Origin: Lysinibacillus sp. FJAT-14745
GTDB lineage: Bacteria; Bacillota; Bacilli; Bacillales_A; Planococcaceae
DNA: 35,022 bases
Direction: 5' to 3'
Assembly (NCBI RefSeq): GCF_001275675.1
Contig: NZ_LITM01000013.1
Coordinates: 1 to 35,022 of the forward strand
In this document: piece by piece, positions 7,966-18,808 of the stretch
How positions within the stretch are numbered: position 1 is the first letter of the stretch
Layout of the letters: the number at the start of each line of letters is the position of its first letter
Program-made: the position numbers and the translations under genes
Notes under the pieces: model-generated
Database searches by the model: none
Told to the model about the DNA's origin: nothing
The model's input: only the letters and a program-made list of their open reading frames with translations

Positions 7966-9632
7966 TTGGCATCATCCTTTAGCATTGGCATATGCACACC
8001 TTTATTCTTTGCTGTATTAATAGCAATTTCATAACCAGCATCTGCGTGACGTACAACACCCATTCCTGGATCCGAAACTAACACTCGTGCAATCTTCTCA
8101 GCAGCTAGCTCAGAACCATCCGCTACTAGCACTTGGCCAGCATGTTGTGAATAACCCATACCTACACCACCACCGTGATGCACACTTACCCAGCTAGCAC
8201 CACTTGCTGTATTAACAAGTGCATTTAGAATTGGCCAATCTGATACTGCGTCAGAGCCATCAAGCATGCCCTCTGTTTCACGATTTGGTGATGCAACTGA
8301 GCCTGAGTCTAGATGATCTCGACCAAAGACAATCGGTGCTGATAGCTCACCATTGGCAACCATTTCATTAACCTTCAATGCAAAACGATGACGATCGCCA
8401 TAGCCTAACCAGCAAATTCGTGCAGGTAACCCCTGCCATTTCACCATTTCTTGCGCCATATCAATCCAATTTACTAGACCTTCATCTTCAGCAAACATCT
8501 CTTTTGCAAGTGCATCTGTTTTATAAATATCCTCAGGGTTGCCGGAAAGTGCAGCCCAACGGAATGGTCCTTTCCCCTCACAGAATAATGGACGAATGTA
8601 CGCCGGAACAAAGCCAGGGAAGTCAAAGGCATTCGTTACACCCATCTCTTTGGCATAAGCACGAATATTATTACCGTAATCAAATACTTCTGCACCCGCT
8701 TGTTGGAATTCAAGCATTGTACGAACATGCTCAGCCATCGTCTCTTTTGCTCTTCGCTCATACGTTTTTACATCACTTTTACGCAGTTCAAGTGCTTCCT
8801 CAAACGTCATGCCATTTGGAACATAGCCATTTATCGGATCATGGGCAGATGTTTGGTCAGTGACAAAATCAGGGATAATTCCACGGTTCAATAGCTCACG
8901 ATTAACGTCTGCACAGTTGCCAACAAGACCAATGGACGCAGGCTCTTTTTGGTCACGTAGTTTATTGACTAATTCAATCGCTTCATCTACTGTCTCTACA
9001 AGATAATCACAATAGCCCTCTTTAATTTTACGTTCAATTCGAGCACGTTCCACTTCGACTACTAAAATGACAGCGCCAGCCATTTTCCCAGCTAAAGGCT
9101 GTGCACCACTCATGCCACCCATACCACCCGTAAGGATGAATTTACCGCGTAAATCTGCTGTGCCAAATACTTTTTTACCGGCCTCTACGAATGATAAATA
9201 CGTTCCTTGTAAAATGCCTTGTGCGCCAATATAAATCCAGCTACCAGCCGTCATTTGACCGTACATCATTAAATCGCGGTCCTCTAACTCATAAAAATGC
9301 TCCCAATTTGCCCATGCTGGCACTAAATTAGAATTCGCAATTAATACACGTGGTGCATGTTCATGCGTACGGAATACAGCTACCGGTTTTCCTGATTGAA
9401 TAAGAAGTGTTTCATCATTCTCCAATTCTTTTAATGATGCAATAATTTGCTCATAGCTCTCCCAATTACGCGCTGCCTTCCCGATACCACCATAAACGAT
9501 TAGTTCATCTGGATTTTCAGCTACTTCAGGATCTAAATTGTTCATTAACATACGCATTGCAGCTTCTTGAGTCCAGCCCTTACATGTTAATTCATTCCCA
9601 CGTGGTGCACGAATATTTGTTTTAACTACCAT
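7962..9632 (-). CDS. hutU: Urocanate hydratase
   Basis: Second step of histidine degradation: converts urocanate to imidazolone propionate using tightly bound NAD. About 556 residues, the normal length. Recognisable blocks are [20 protein letters not shown] and [13 protein letters not shown] near the start, [19 protein letters not shown] in the NAD-binding region, and [20 protein letters not shown] near the end. I place the start at ATG 9632, ten bases after GGAG. The frame stays open to a GTG at 9641, but that codon abuts the binding site. It lies 15 bases after the permease gene and overlaps hutI. Confidence 0.96.
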   Translation of the reverse strand: MVVKTNIRAPRGNELTCKGWTQEAAMRMLMNNLDPEVAENPDELIVYGGIGKAARNWESYEQIIASLKELENDETLLIQSGKPVAVFRTHEHAPRVLIANSNLVPAWANWEHFYELEDRDLMMYGQMTAGSWIYIGAQGILQGTYLSFVEAGKKVFGTADLRGKFILTGGMGGMSGAQPLAGKMAGAVILVVEVERARIERKIKEGYCDYLVETVDEAIELVNKLRDQKEPASIGLVGNCADVNRELLNRGIIPDFVTDQTSAHDPINGYVPNGMTFEEALELRKSDVKTYERRAKETMAEHVRTMLEFQQAGAEVFDYGNNIRAYAKEMGVTNAFDFPGFVPAYIRPLFCEGKGPFRWAALSGNPEDIYKTDALAKEMFAEDEGLVNWIDMAQEMVKWQGLPARICWLGYGDRHRFALKVNEMVANGELSAPIVFGRDHLDSGSVASPNRETEGMLDGSDAVSDWPILNALVNTASGASWVSVHHGGGVGMGYSQHAGQVLVADGSELAAEKIARVLVSDPGMGVVRHADAGYEIAINTAKNKGVHMPMLKDDAK

Positions 9633-9647
9633 TAAAAACACGCTCCT

Positions 9648-10976
9648 TTAAAATAGTAAAAATGCTATTGGTGTTACGATGATTAAAGTTAATACGACAC
9701 GCTCAAACCAAATGAGTAAAATTTGGCGCAATGTCAATGGAATTTCAGATGATAAAATAAGCGGAATAACGGCCGAAAAGAACAGAACTGCCGATATTGA
9801 TACAACCGCCACAATAAATTTCGTCACAAGTGCTGCCTGCGTGACTACAAGTGCTGGTAAAAATACTTCTGCTAACGATAATGACAGCGCCTTCGCTGCT
9901 AAATATGGTTCCGGAACTTGTAACACATATGTGAATGGTACAAAAATATACGCAAACCAATCAAAAATTGGTGTATATGTTGCAAGTACAAGCCCTAGTA
10001 GACCAATTGATAGAATCGATGGAATAACTCCCATCGCCATAATGATGCCATCCTTTAAATTCACCCATAAAACTTTAGATAAAGGTGGATTTTGCTCAAC
10101 TGCATCCATCGCTTGACACCATGCTTCTTTAAAACGGTCCTTCTTTACAATCTTTTCTGGCATCGGCGTCGCACCCTTGTAGTATTCATCCTTCATTGAA
10201 CGAAGTGGATAAATACGCGCTGTTAACGCAGTGACCACAAATGTTACAACGAGCGACACCCAGAAAAACGCATTCCAATGCTGCATAATATCCAGCGTAC
10301 TCGCAATGACAACCATAAACGTTGCAGATACAGTCGAGAAACCTGTTGCAATAATCGCTGCTTCCTTCGCTGTGTAGCGACCTTCCATATAAACACGGTT
10401 CGTTAAAAGTAAGCCTACCGAATAACTACCGACAAATGAGGCAACTGCATCCACTGCTGAACGCCCAGGTGTTTTAAAAATAGGCTTCATAAACGGCTGT
10501 GTTAAAACACCGATGTATTCAAGCAACCCATAGCTTACTAGAAGTGCTAAAAACAAAGATCCAATCGGGATTAGTATCCCTACTGGCTTAATAAGCTTCT
10601 CCAGTAAATACGGACCGATACTTTCATTCGCTAGCCATGCAGGTGCTATATTGAAAATCAATAAAATTCCGGCAACCATACCGCCCACTTTAAAAATTGA
10701 CAATACAATATTGACGATCGACTTATTCCACTTCTTCGTAATGAATGGATGAACCGCTCCACCTACAAGCATTATGAGCACATATGCAGTTACCAATAGT
10801 GGTGCTTCGGCGCGAATAAAATTCACGATGTGATCAATTAAAATTGTATTCTTACCTTGCCATTCAAACGATATGAAGAAACTGAATATTCCGACCAAGC
10901 TGCATGCAATCATCTTCATAGCGGAGGAGACTCGGAATTGCGAGTCCTGCCTCAGCTCTTGTTGTTGAAATTCCAT
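9648..10976 (-). CDS. YjiH-family membrane protein with nucleoside-recognition (Gate) domain, in the hut operon
   Basis: A 442-residue integral membrane protein with about ten hydrophobic spans. It contains conserved family stretches such as PGRSAVDAVASFVGSYSVGL and the Gate-type pattern GFSTVSATFMVV. Proteins of this family recur inside hut clusters of Bacillus relatives, between hutH and hutU. From that position it is a good candidate for uptake of histidine or urocanate, but transport has not been deduced from sequence. The ATG at 10976 follows AGGGGG by about six bases. Transcribed with the hut genes. Confidence 0.8.
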   Translation of the reverse strand: MEFQQQELRQDSQFRVSSAMKMIACSLVGIFSFFISFEWQGKNTILIDHIVNFIRAEAPLLVTAYVLIMLVGGAVHPFITKKWNKSIVNIVLSIFKVGGMVAGILLIFNIAPAWLANESIGPYLLEKLIKPVGILIPIGSLFLALLVSYGLLEYIGVLTQPFMKPIFKTPGRSAVDAVASFVGSYSVGLLLTNRVYMEGRYTAKEAAIIATGFSTVSATFMVVIASTLDIMQHWNAFFWVSLVVTFVVTALTARIYPLRSMKDEYYKGATPMPEKIVKKDRFKEAWCQAMDAVEQNPPLSKVLWVNLKDGIIMAMGVIPSILSIGLLGLVLATYTPIFDWFAYIFVPFTYVLQVPEPYLAAKALSLSLAEVFLPALVVTQAALVTKFIVAVVSISAVLFFSAVIPLILSSEIPLTLRQILLIWFERVVLTLIIVTPIAFLLF

Positions 10977-11070
10977 CCTTTTCCCCCTCGACCGTTAATT
11001 AGAATTCCCTATCAATCCGGACAAGTTGAAAGATTTGTTGGATTCCTACAGGAAATTATCATCTTAAGGT

Positions 11071-12585
11071 TTACACATACTCATTTAATAGAACATCACT
11101 CGTTAATAAATACTGTGAAAGCGCTTCAATCTCATCGCCAATTGGTTGATCCGCTAGCAGCGGCGGACAAAATTCACGCACTTTTTCTAAAAACTTTCGC
11201 GTTGTTGGAGATAACTGCTCTTCTGCCTTATCTAAATGGATAGCCTGCGATGCACAAATCATTTCTATCGCAATGACACGAGCGGCATTGTGTACGATTT
11301 GACGTACTTGGCGTGCTGATGTTGTACCCATGCTCACATGATCCTCTTGGTTTCCTGATGTCGGTATAGAATCCACACTTGAAGGATGTGCCAATACTTT
11401 GTTTTCAGATACGATAGAGGCCGCTGTATATTGAGCAATCATTAGTCCACATTCAATACCAGGATTTGTCGCTAAAAATGGTGGCAAACCTTCATTAAGC
11501 TGTGGATTAACCATACGTTCTGTACGTCGCTCCGAAATATTAGCCCATTCACTTACACCGACTTTTAAAAAGTCCATTGCTAATGCAATTGGTTGACCGT
11601 GGAAATGGCCACCAGACAATACTTCTCCATTTTCTAAAACAATCGGATTATCTGTCGTTGCATTCATTTCAATTTGCACACGGTCCTGAGCATAGAAAAA
11701 TGACTGCCATGAAGCACCATGCACTTGCGGAATGCAACGTAGTGAATAGGCATCCTGCATGCGGATTTCACCTTGCTTTGTCACACGTTTACTGCCATCA
11801 AGCCACTTACGGATTCGTCCGCCAACAAGCTCTAATTCCGGGTGTGGCCTTACCGCCAAAAGCGCTGGATCAAATGCGGAAGTAATACCCTTCAGAGCCT
11901 CAAGCGTTAAACTTGCTGCCATATCTGCTGCTAGCCCCATACGCTCTGCCTCATTCACTGTTAAAACTCCGATCCCCGTCATTGCTTGTGTACCATTTAC
12001 TAGCGCTAGCCCTTCCTTAGCTTGTAGTCGGACAGGCGTTAGCCCAGCTTGCTGCAACGCCGTACCACCGCTCATAATCTCTCCATTAAACTCCGCCTTG
12101 CCTTCACCCACTAGTACTAAAGCCAAATGTGATAACGGCGCTAAATCTCCACTTGCTCCAACCGAACCTTGAGAAGGTACAATCGGATGTACTCCCGTAT
12201 TTATCAAATCCAATAGCAGTTGCACTGTTTCCAGACGAATTCCTGAAAAACCCCGCGCTAAAGCATTGGCACGTAAAACCATCATGGCACGTACAACATC
12301 TGTTGGGAAAGGCACACCGACACCCGTTGCATCTGAGCGCAATAAATTCAACTGTAAAAGCTCAATGTCTTCTTCTTCAATCTTTATATTACTTAGCTTT
12401 CCAAAGCCTGTATTCACACCATATATCGTTTGCCCCTCAGCTAAGCGTTTTTCAATTCGTTCCCTACTTAAACGTATGCGCTCCACGCTGTCTAGAGAAA
12501 GCGCTACCGTGGCACGACCTTCTACAATTTCCCCTATTTGCTGTCTTGTTAATGTCTTGCCATCGAGCTCGATAATAGACTTCAT
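11071..12585 (-). CDS. hutH: Histidine ammonia-lyase
   Basis: First step of histidine degradation: releases ammonia from histidine to give urocanate. It has 504 residues, the usual length. The MIO cofactor triad Ala144-Ser145-Gly146 lies in GSVGASGDLAPLSHL, and YGVNTGFG (55-62) supplies the active-site tyrosine. It is the first gene of the four-gene operon, with AGGGGGATG about eight bases before its ATG. A divergent AraC-type regulator and two direct repeats (12666-12693) lie upstream. No hutP antiterminator gene, as found in B. subtilis, is present. Confidence 0.97.
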   Translation of the reverse strand: MKSIIELDGKTLTRQQIGEIVEGRATVALSLDSVERIRLSRERIEKRLAEGQTIYGVNTGFGKLSNIKIEEEDIELLQLNLLRSDATGVGVPFPTDVVRAMMVLRANALARGFSGIRLETVQLLLDLINTGVHPIVPSQGSVGASGDLAPLSHLALVLVGEGKAEFNGEIMSGGTALQQAGLTPVRLQAKEGLALVNGTQAMTGIGVLTVNEAERMGLAADMAASLTLEALKGITSAFDPALLAVRPHPELELVGGRIRKWLDGSKRVTKQGEIRMQDAYSLRCIPQVHGASWQSFFYAQDRVQIEMNATTDNPIVLENGEVLSGGHFHGQPIALAMDFLKVGVSEWANISERRTERMVNPQLNEGLPPFLATNPGIECGLMIAQYTAASIVSENKVLAHPSSVDSIPTSGNQEDHVSMGTTSARQVRQIVHNAARVIAIEMICASQAIHLDKAEEQLSPTTRKFLEKVREFCPPLLADQPIGDEIEALSQYLLTSDVLLNEYV

Positions 12586-12665
12586 AATGACATCCCCCTG
12601 TTCCCTTAAAGCTATGTAAAAATGCTTTTAATCCATTTCGCTATCGCTACAAAAGATAAATAACA

Positions 12666-12693
12666 ATTACACTAACTACATTGTACTAACTAC
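12666..12693. promoter_or_regulatory. Two tandem 14-bp direct repeats, candidate activator site for hut
   Basis: ATTACACTAACTAC (12666-12679) is followed without a gap by ATTGTACTAACTAC (12680-12693), identical at 12 of 14 positions. The pair lies about 80 bases upstream of hutH and 120 bases upstream of the divergent AraC-type gene. Direct repeats of this kind are typical binding sites of AraC-family proteins. No clear -35 element for hutH was found, which fits activator dependence. Confidence 0.55.
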
Positions 12694-12813
12694 TTTTTTC
12701 AGAAAATAGAGAATTTTAAAAGAGAAAACATGAATTATTTCAGATTTTTTGTTATTTTAATAATATAATCGTATTTTTTTACGAAACTAGAAAATTTTAA
12801 GGAGGTTTGAGTT

Positions 12814-14268
12814 TTGAAATTGTTATTAATTGATAGGGATTCCACTGACCTTTCAGGAATTCGGTGGTTTTTACATACATATTTTCCTGGGGATGTAACT
12901 ATAGAAATCAGTACAACTATTAATGAGGCACTTCAAAGTATCCAGCAATTCGAGCCTGAGGTGATACTGCTAAATATCGACCTATTCTCGAATAATCGTT
13001 TAACTGCACTTTATCGGGTTTTACAAAAACATTCAGGGACTATTTTAGCTATGACGACAGAGCCACTGTTTAAAAATGCATTAAAGGCAATTGATTTACA
13101 GGTCGCCCATCTCTTCGTTAAACCAATTGATTTAGAAGTATTGAAGCAAAAACTCACTGCTATTTCCCTTCGGACAACCAAAGCAGAAGCAGTGTATCAA
13201 GATGCAACAGATGAATCCTTTTACTATCAACTATTTTTAGATAGTAAAACTAGTTCCCTAGAATCAAATATACATTTCGCAATGATCGAGCCTGAGCATT
13301 CCGAAATGTTTAACAAACTATACAACTGGCTTCAGCAAACTCCAATTTTTTATAGTATGAAGATTTATCCTTTATCAGAAAGAATTGTATGTCTATTCCA
13401 AACGAATGATTTAAAAATCGTAGAGAAGGATGTTCGTACATTAATGAAGGAATGGCGATTAACAAATAATAGCTCGTTAAATATCGGGATTTATGATAGG
13501 GAACCTACAACTATGAAGAATATGTATACCTTAACGAAACGTGCACTTCATCAAAGCTTTTACGAAGGCTATGGACACATTTTTTACGCTAGTAAACAAT
13601 TGGAAACACAGCCCCTCGATCCTTTACTAACACCTGAAGAGCAACAATTATTGATAAGTAGTTTAGAGGACGGAAATATTGAAGCTGTTAAAGCATTTTT
13701 ATATCGACTATCTAATGAAGGAATTTATTATGAGCAAGATGACTTACGTATTCATCTAACGAGTGTTTTGGCGCAAATTAGGCGCTTTATGCTGAAGTAT
13801 AAATTACATGAGAAAGCTGCAATTGAGCAAAATTATCGTCAGCTTTTTCATTTAATTATTGAATATCCTATATTTTATACCATTCTAAATGGCATCATAT
13901 CATTTACACAAAGACTAATTGAATTAGCTCGTGAGGCAAGAATGGAAAAACGGGCTGACTATGTAGAACTAGCTATAGAAATTATCGATCAGCAATTTCA
14001 GGATAACGGGTTATCTTTACCTTACGTTGCCCATAAATTAGGGATTAGTCCCAATTATTTAAGTACGATTTTTTCAAAGAAGCAAGGCTTACCATTGAAA
14101 CGCTACCTACAGCAGGTACGAATTCAAAATGCCACAAAAATGCTTGTAGAAACGGATTTTGCTATTAGTGAAATTGCCTATTTAAATGGTTTCGATGATT
14201 CGAATTATTTCATTAAGATTTTTAAACAACACATCGGAATTACTCCCCATCGTTATCGTAAAACATAA
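12814..14268 (+). CDS. AraC-family regulator with a degenerate receiver domain, divergent from hut
   Basis: A 484-residue protein built like YesN-type response regulators: an N-terminal receiver fold (about 1-120), a long middle region, and a C-terminal AraC-type pair of helix-turn-helix motifs (about 385-484, LSLPYVAHKLGISPNYLSTI and ISEIAYLNGFDDSNYFIKIF). In the receiver, the residue at the phospho-acceptor position is Asn54 (VILLNIDLF), and the acidic pair reads Asp-Arg (LLLIDRDS). The switch lysine (Lys103, VKPID) is kept. It is therefore unlikely to be controlled by ordinary phosphorylation, and no sensor kinase is adjacent. The start is TTG, eight bases after AAGGAGG. The divergent position suggests it controls the hut operon, probably as an activator responding to a small ligand (inference). 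Confidence 0.85.
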   Translation: MKLLLIDRDSTDLSGIRWFLHTYFPGDVTIEISTTINEALQSIQQFEPEVILLNIDLFSNNRLTALYRVLQKHSGTILAMTTEPLFKNALKAIDLQVAHLFVKPIDLEVLKQKLTAISLRTTKAEAVYQDATDESFYYQLFLDSKTSSLESNIHFAMIEPEHSEMFNKLYNWLQQTPIFYSMKIYPLSERIVCLFQTNDLKIVEKDVRTLMKEWRLTNNSSLNIGIYDREPTTMKNMYTLTKRALHQSFYEGYGHIFYASKQLETQPLDPLLTPEEQQLLISSLEDGNIEAVKAFLYRLSNEGIYYEQDDLRIHLTSVLAQIRRFMLKYKLHEKAAIEQNYRQLFHLIIEYPIFYTILNGIISFTQRLIELAREARMEKRADYVELAIEIIDQQFQDNGLSLPYVAHKLGISPNYLSTIFSKKQGLPLKRYLQQVRIQNATKMLVETDFAISEIAYLNGFDDSNYFIKIFKQHIGITPHRYRKT

Positions 14269-14292
14269 AAAGGCACATCAACGTAACATGGG

Positions 14293-14429
14293 GTTGATTG
14301 CAGTTCCAACTGGGCGCTTGTACGAAAGCGTAGCGGATGAAGGCTTTATCATTTTAACCATCCTCTCCTCTATTTGCTCACTCCCGGGGACTGATTGCCA
14401 AGGAGTCGCCAGTTTTCACTGCAATCAAC
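14293..14429. repeat. Dispersed palindromic repeat, family A copy 2
   Basis: A perfect 12-bp terminal inverted repeat, GTTGATTGCAGT (14293-14304) and ACTGCAATCAAC (14418-14429). Internal blocks GTTCCAACTGGGCGC and CCAAGGAGTCGC match the copy at 2600-2728. It begins 25 bases after the regulator's stop codon. The rest of the 14269-14657 gap is AT-rich and shows no gene. Confidence 0.7.
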
Positions 14430-14657
14430 TTATACCTAGTGATCCTATTATTTTTTCAATTATTACATGCCATTTTCAATAAGATTACATAAACAAAAGA
14501 ATTCACCTTTAATTTTGAGCTATCTCTTCTCTATAGCTTATTTTTAAGTAATTCTCGAAAATGTTTAAAAAAACTAAATTAGTGGTAAAGATTATTCATA
14601 AACCTTTTAAATTCAGCATATATTTATAGTTTATATCTTAATATAAAAATTCTTTAA

Positions 14658-14672
14658 CAATAATCATTATAA
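14658..14672. promoter_or_regulatory. PerR box upstream of katA
   Basis: CAATAATCATTATAA differs from the PerR consensus TTATAATNATTATAA only at its first two bases. It lies about 85 bases upstream of the catalase ATG. PerR repression of vegetative catalase is well established in B. subtilis; binding here is inferred. Confidence 0.7.
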
Positions 14673-14756
14673 TTTACTAGCAATTCTAGTTTGTGTTTGT
14701 TATAGTTATTGATGTAGAGTTTGACTCACAATTTTTTCTTCAGGAGGTAAACTAAT

Positions 14757-16262
14757 ATGACAAACCAAAATGATCGTAGCCGTCGTTTTACAACAGCAGG
14801 TGGTGCTCCAGTAGTAAGCAACCACGATTCAATGTCAGCAGGCCCCCGTGGTCCTCTATTACTTCAGGATGTATGGCTAGTTGAGAAATTAGCAAACTTC
14901 AACCGTGAAGTTATTCCTGAACGTCGTATGCACGCTAAAGGTTCAGGTGCATTCGGTACTTTCACTGTAACGCATGATATTACTAAATATACAAAAGCAA
15001 AAATCTTCTCAGAGATTGGGAAGAAAACTGAAATGTTTGCACGCTTCTCCACAGTAGCAGGCGAGCGTGGTGCAGCGGATGCTGAGCGCGATATCCGTGG
15101 CTTTGCACTTAAGTTCTATTCCGAAGAAGGTAACTGGGATTTAGTTGGTAACAACACACCTGTATTCTTCTTCCGTGATCCATTACACTTTACAGATTTA
15201 AACCACGTGGTAAAACGTGACCCACGTACAAATATGAAAAATGCTAATTCAAACTGGGACTTCTGGACTTTATTACCAGAGGCACTTCACCAAGTAACAA
15301 TCGTTATGTCTGACCGTGGTATTCCGTCTGGTTACCGCAATATGCATGGTTTCGGTTCTCACACTTATAGTTTTATTAATGCTGAAAACGAGCGCGTATG
15401 GGTTAAATTCCACTTCCGTACAGAACAAGGCATAGATAACTTAACAGGTGCTGAGGCAGGTGAGATAATCGGTAACGACCGTGAATCTTCACAACGCGAC
15501 CTATATGAGGCAATTGAAAAAGGTGACTTCCCTAAATGGAAAATGTACATTCAAGTAATGACTGAGGAACAAGCTCGTGAGTTACCATATAATCCATTTG
15601 ACTTAACAAAGGTATGGTATAAAAAAGACTTCCCATTAATTCCTGTAGGTGAATTCGAGTTAAACAAAAACCCGGACAACTACTTTGCGGAAGTTGAGCA
15701 ATCAGCATTTGCACCGTCAAACATTATTCCTGGTGTAAGCTTCTCACCAGACAAAATGTTACAGGCTCGTATCTTTGCTTATGCAGATGCACACCGCTAC
15801 CGCTTAGGTGTAAACCACCACTCGCTTCCTGTAAACGCACCAAAATGCCCATTCCGTTCATTCCATCGCGATGGTGCTATGCGTTTCGATGGCAACCTTG
15901 GTTCAACTTTGGGCTATGAACCAAATAGCTACGGCGAATGGGAGCATAACTTAGACTATAAAGAACCTGAATTACGTATTGACGGTCATGCTGGTATCCA
16001 CGACTTCCGTGAAGACGACAACAACTACTTCGAGCAGCCGGGTAAATTATTCCGCCTAATGACTGCTGAAGAGCAACAACGCCTATTCCAAAATACTGCT
16101 AATGATATGGCGCCAGTTGAAGAATTCATCAAACGTCGTCATATCCTTCACTGCTATTTAGCTGATCCAGCATATGGTGAAGGTGTAGCAAAAGCTATGG
16201 GTCTTTCATTAGAAGGTATGGATCTTTCAAACCCATACGTAAAACAACCAACTAACGTTTAA
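14757..16262 (+). CDS. katA: Catalase (clade 3 type, haem)
   Basis: Decomposes hydrogen peroxide. With 501 residues it is a small-subunit monofunctional haem catalase. Visible landmarks are the catalytic His59 in [15 protein letters not shown], the catalytic Asn132 in [14 protein letters not shown], and the haem-ligand Tyr motif [14 protein letters not shown] near residue 340. AGGAGG lies about ten bases before the ATG. Codon use is strongly biased and regular, as in highly expressed genes. A PerR-like box upstream and a strong terminator downstream make it a single-gene unit induced by peroxide. Confidence 0.97.
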   Translation: MTNQNDRSRRFTTAGGAPVVSNHDSMSAGPRGPLLLQDVWLVEKLANFNREVIPERRMHAKGSGAFGTFTVTHDITKYTKAKIFSEIGKKTEMFARFSTVAGERGAADAERDIRGFALKFYSEEGNWDLVGNNTPVFFFRDPLHFTDLNHVVKRDPRTNMKNANSNWDFWTLLPEALHQVTIVMSDRGIPSGYRNMHGFGSHTYSFINAENERVWVKFHFRTEQGIDNLTGAEAGEIIGNDRESSQRDLYEAIEKGDFPKWKMYIQVMTEEQARELPYNPFDLTKVWYKKDFPLIPVGEFELNKNPDNYFAEVEQSAFAPSNIIPGVSFSPDKMLQARIFAYADAHRYRLGVNHHSLPVNAPKCPFRSFHRDGAMRFDGNLGSTLGYEPNSYGEWEHNLDYKEPELRIDGHAGIHDFREDDNNYFEQPGKLFRLMTAEEQQRLFQNTANDMAPVEEFIKRRHILHCYLADPAYGEGVAKAMGLSLEGMDLSNPYVKQPTNV

Positions 16263-16321
16263 CTTATTTCAGCAGGCAAATTTATTTTTCCATTATTATT
16301 GATATCCAAATCCAACTTTTC

Positions 16322-16358
16322 ACTCCATGTGAAGGGCAACTTCACATGGAGTTTTTTT
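16322..16358 (+). terminator. Terminator of katA
   Basis: ACTCCATGTGAAG (16322-16334) pairs perfectly with CTTCACATGGAGT (16340-16352) and is followed by a run of seven T. Confidence 0.93.
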
Positions 16359-16363
16359 ATCTT

Positions 16364-16400
16364 AATGACAAAATAAAGCTTGTGCCTAATAGACACAAGC
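16364..16400 (-). terminator. Terminator of thiC
   Basis: GCTTGTG (16378-16384) pairs with CACAAGC (16394-16400). On the minus strand the stem is followed by TTTATTTTGTC. It converges with the katA terminator. Confidence 0.8.
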
Positions 16401-16412
16401 CTGCTCTAATAA

Positions 16413-18194
<1,782 letters not shown>

Positions 18195-18234
18195 CTACTT
18201 CGCTCCCTTTTACATTTATATAAGGACCGAATCT

Positions 18235-18396
18235 AGCTCACCCCAACAGAAAATCAATTTCGCCTTGGCGTAATTGCGTCCGGAGGCTTTGTCTTCATTC
18301 AGCAGGTGTTTGGCACCCACTTGTTAGGAAGCTTAACCGCATACATCTCGTCACCTGCAAAGATAGGAGTCTTCCGCTGAATGAAGACAAAAAGCC
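18235..18396. repeat. Palindromic repeat inside the thiC leader, family B copy 1
   Basis: Long inverted arms: GGCTTTGTCTTCATTCAGC (18285-18303) and GCTGAATGAAGACAAA then AAGCC (18376-18396), perfect apart from two extra A. The body (18300-18375) contains CAGGTGTTTGGCACCCACTT and GGAGTCTTCCGCTGAATGAA. A diverged relative lies at about 30150-30245. The right arm runs into the T-tract of the riboswitch terminator, so the element sits between the switch and the coding region. Confidence 0.6.
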
Positions 18397-18424
18397 GAAT
18401 CCAAAAAAAATTTGGATCCGGCTA
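18388..18424 (-). terminator. TPP-riboswitch terminator (expression platform of thiC)
   Basis: On the minus strand AGCCGGATCCAAA pairs with TTTGGATTCGGCT over a five-T loop, followed by TTTTTG. It lies about 50 bases after the riboswitch and about 200 bases before thiC, so it is most likely the regulated terminator. Confidence 0.8.
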
Positions 18425-18470
18425 AGAATGTAAAGGTATAGTTATTGCAAATAACATAGAGTGCAATAAT

Positions 18471-18571
18471 GGTTAACTTTCCCACGCTGGTATGAGCCAG
18501 ATCAGGTCCAAAGGGTCAAGAAACCTCTAAGCGTTTCCCTCTCAGCCTGACTCGTCAGACTCCCCTAGTTA
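18471..18571 (-). promoter_or_regulatory. TPP riboswitch (THI element)
   Basis: On the minus strand the core reads CTAGGGGAG, GGCTGAGAGGGAAACGC, GACCCTTTGGACCTGATCTGG, then CTCATACCAGCGTGGGAAAG. These are the hallmark CUGAGA and ACCUGAUCUGG...ACCAGCGUGGGAA blocks of the TPP aptamer. When TPP is bound, the downstream terminator should form and shut off thiC. Confidence 0.97.
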
Positions 18572-18660
18572 ATACTATTAAGTTTGATGCTAGTGTAGCA
18601 GATATTGCTAATAGATGGAAGCTTCATTTGAATATTTTTGGCATATCAGCAAGAGTTAGC

Positions 18661-18712
18661 GTCCAGATGAGACCCTGAGCGCGCAGGCGAAGTGGCTCAT
18701 CGGATGCCCTCA
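18661..18712. repeat. Fragment of a Bacillaceae-type GC-rich intergenic repeat
   Basis: GATGAGACC (around 18666) pairs with GTGGCTCATC (around 18692) across GAGCGCGCAGGCGAA. The stretch is clearly more GC-rich than its flanks. It resembles the middle of the widespread repeat reading roughly gtgagacccc...ggctcac. It lies between the thiC riboswitch and the 21-bp tandem repeat. Confidence 0.45.
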
Positions 18713-18735
18713 GGAAAATATGAATACTTTGAAGA

Positions 18736-18806
18736 TTTATCGGAACAATTTCAGATTTTATCGGCATATTATCTTGTTTTATCGGAACAATCTCAGTTTT
18801 TATCGC
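18736..18806. repeat. 21-bp tandem repeat, 3.4 copies
   Basis: Units begin TTTATCGG at 18736, 18757, 18778 and, partly, 18799. Units 1 and 3 are nearly identical (TTTATCGGAACAAT then T/C TCAG); unit 2 is diverged after TTTATCGG. The array ends two bases from the stop codon of the transporter gene at 18809. Confidence 0.8.
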
Positions 18807-18808
18807 CT

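Noticed and set aside
11116..11128. TGAAAGCGCTTCA, a CcpA (cre)-like palindrome near the 3' end of hutH
   Set aside because: It is one base short of the cre consensus and is explained by codons for Glu-Ala-Leu-Ser in hutH; it is not in the promoter region.
14186..14482. 98-codon plus-strand ORF
   Set aside because: Begins inside the AraC-type gene in another frame and continues through the family A repeat.
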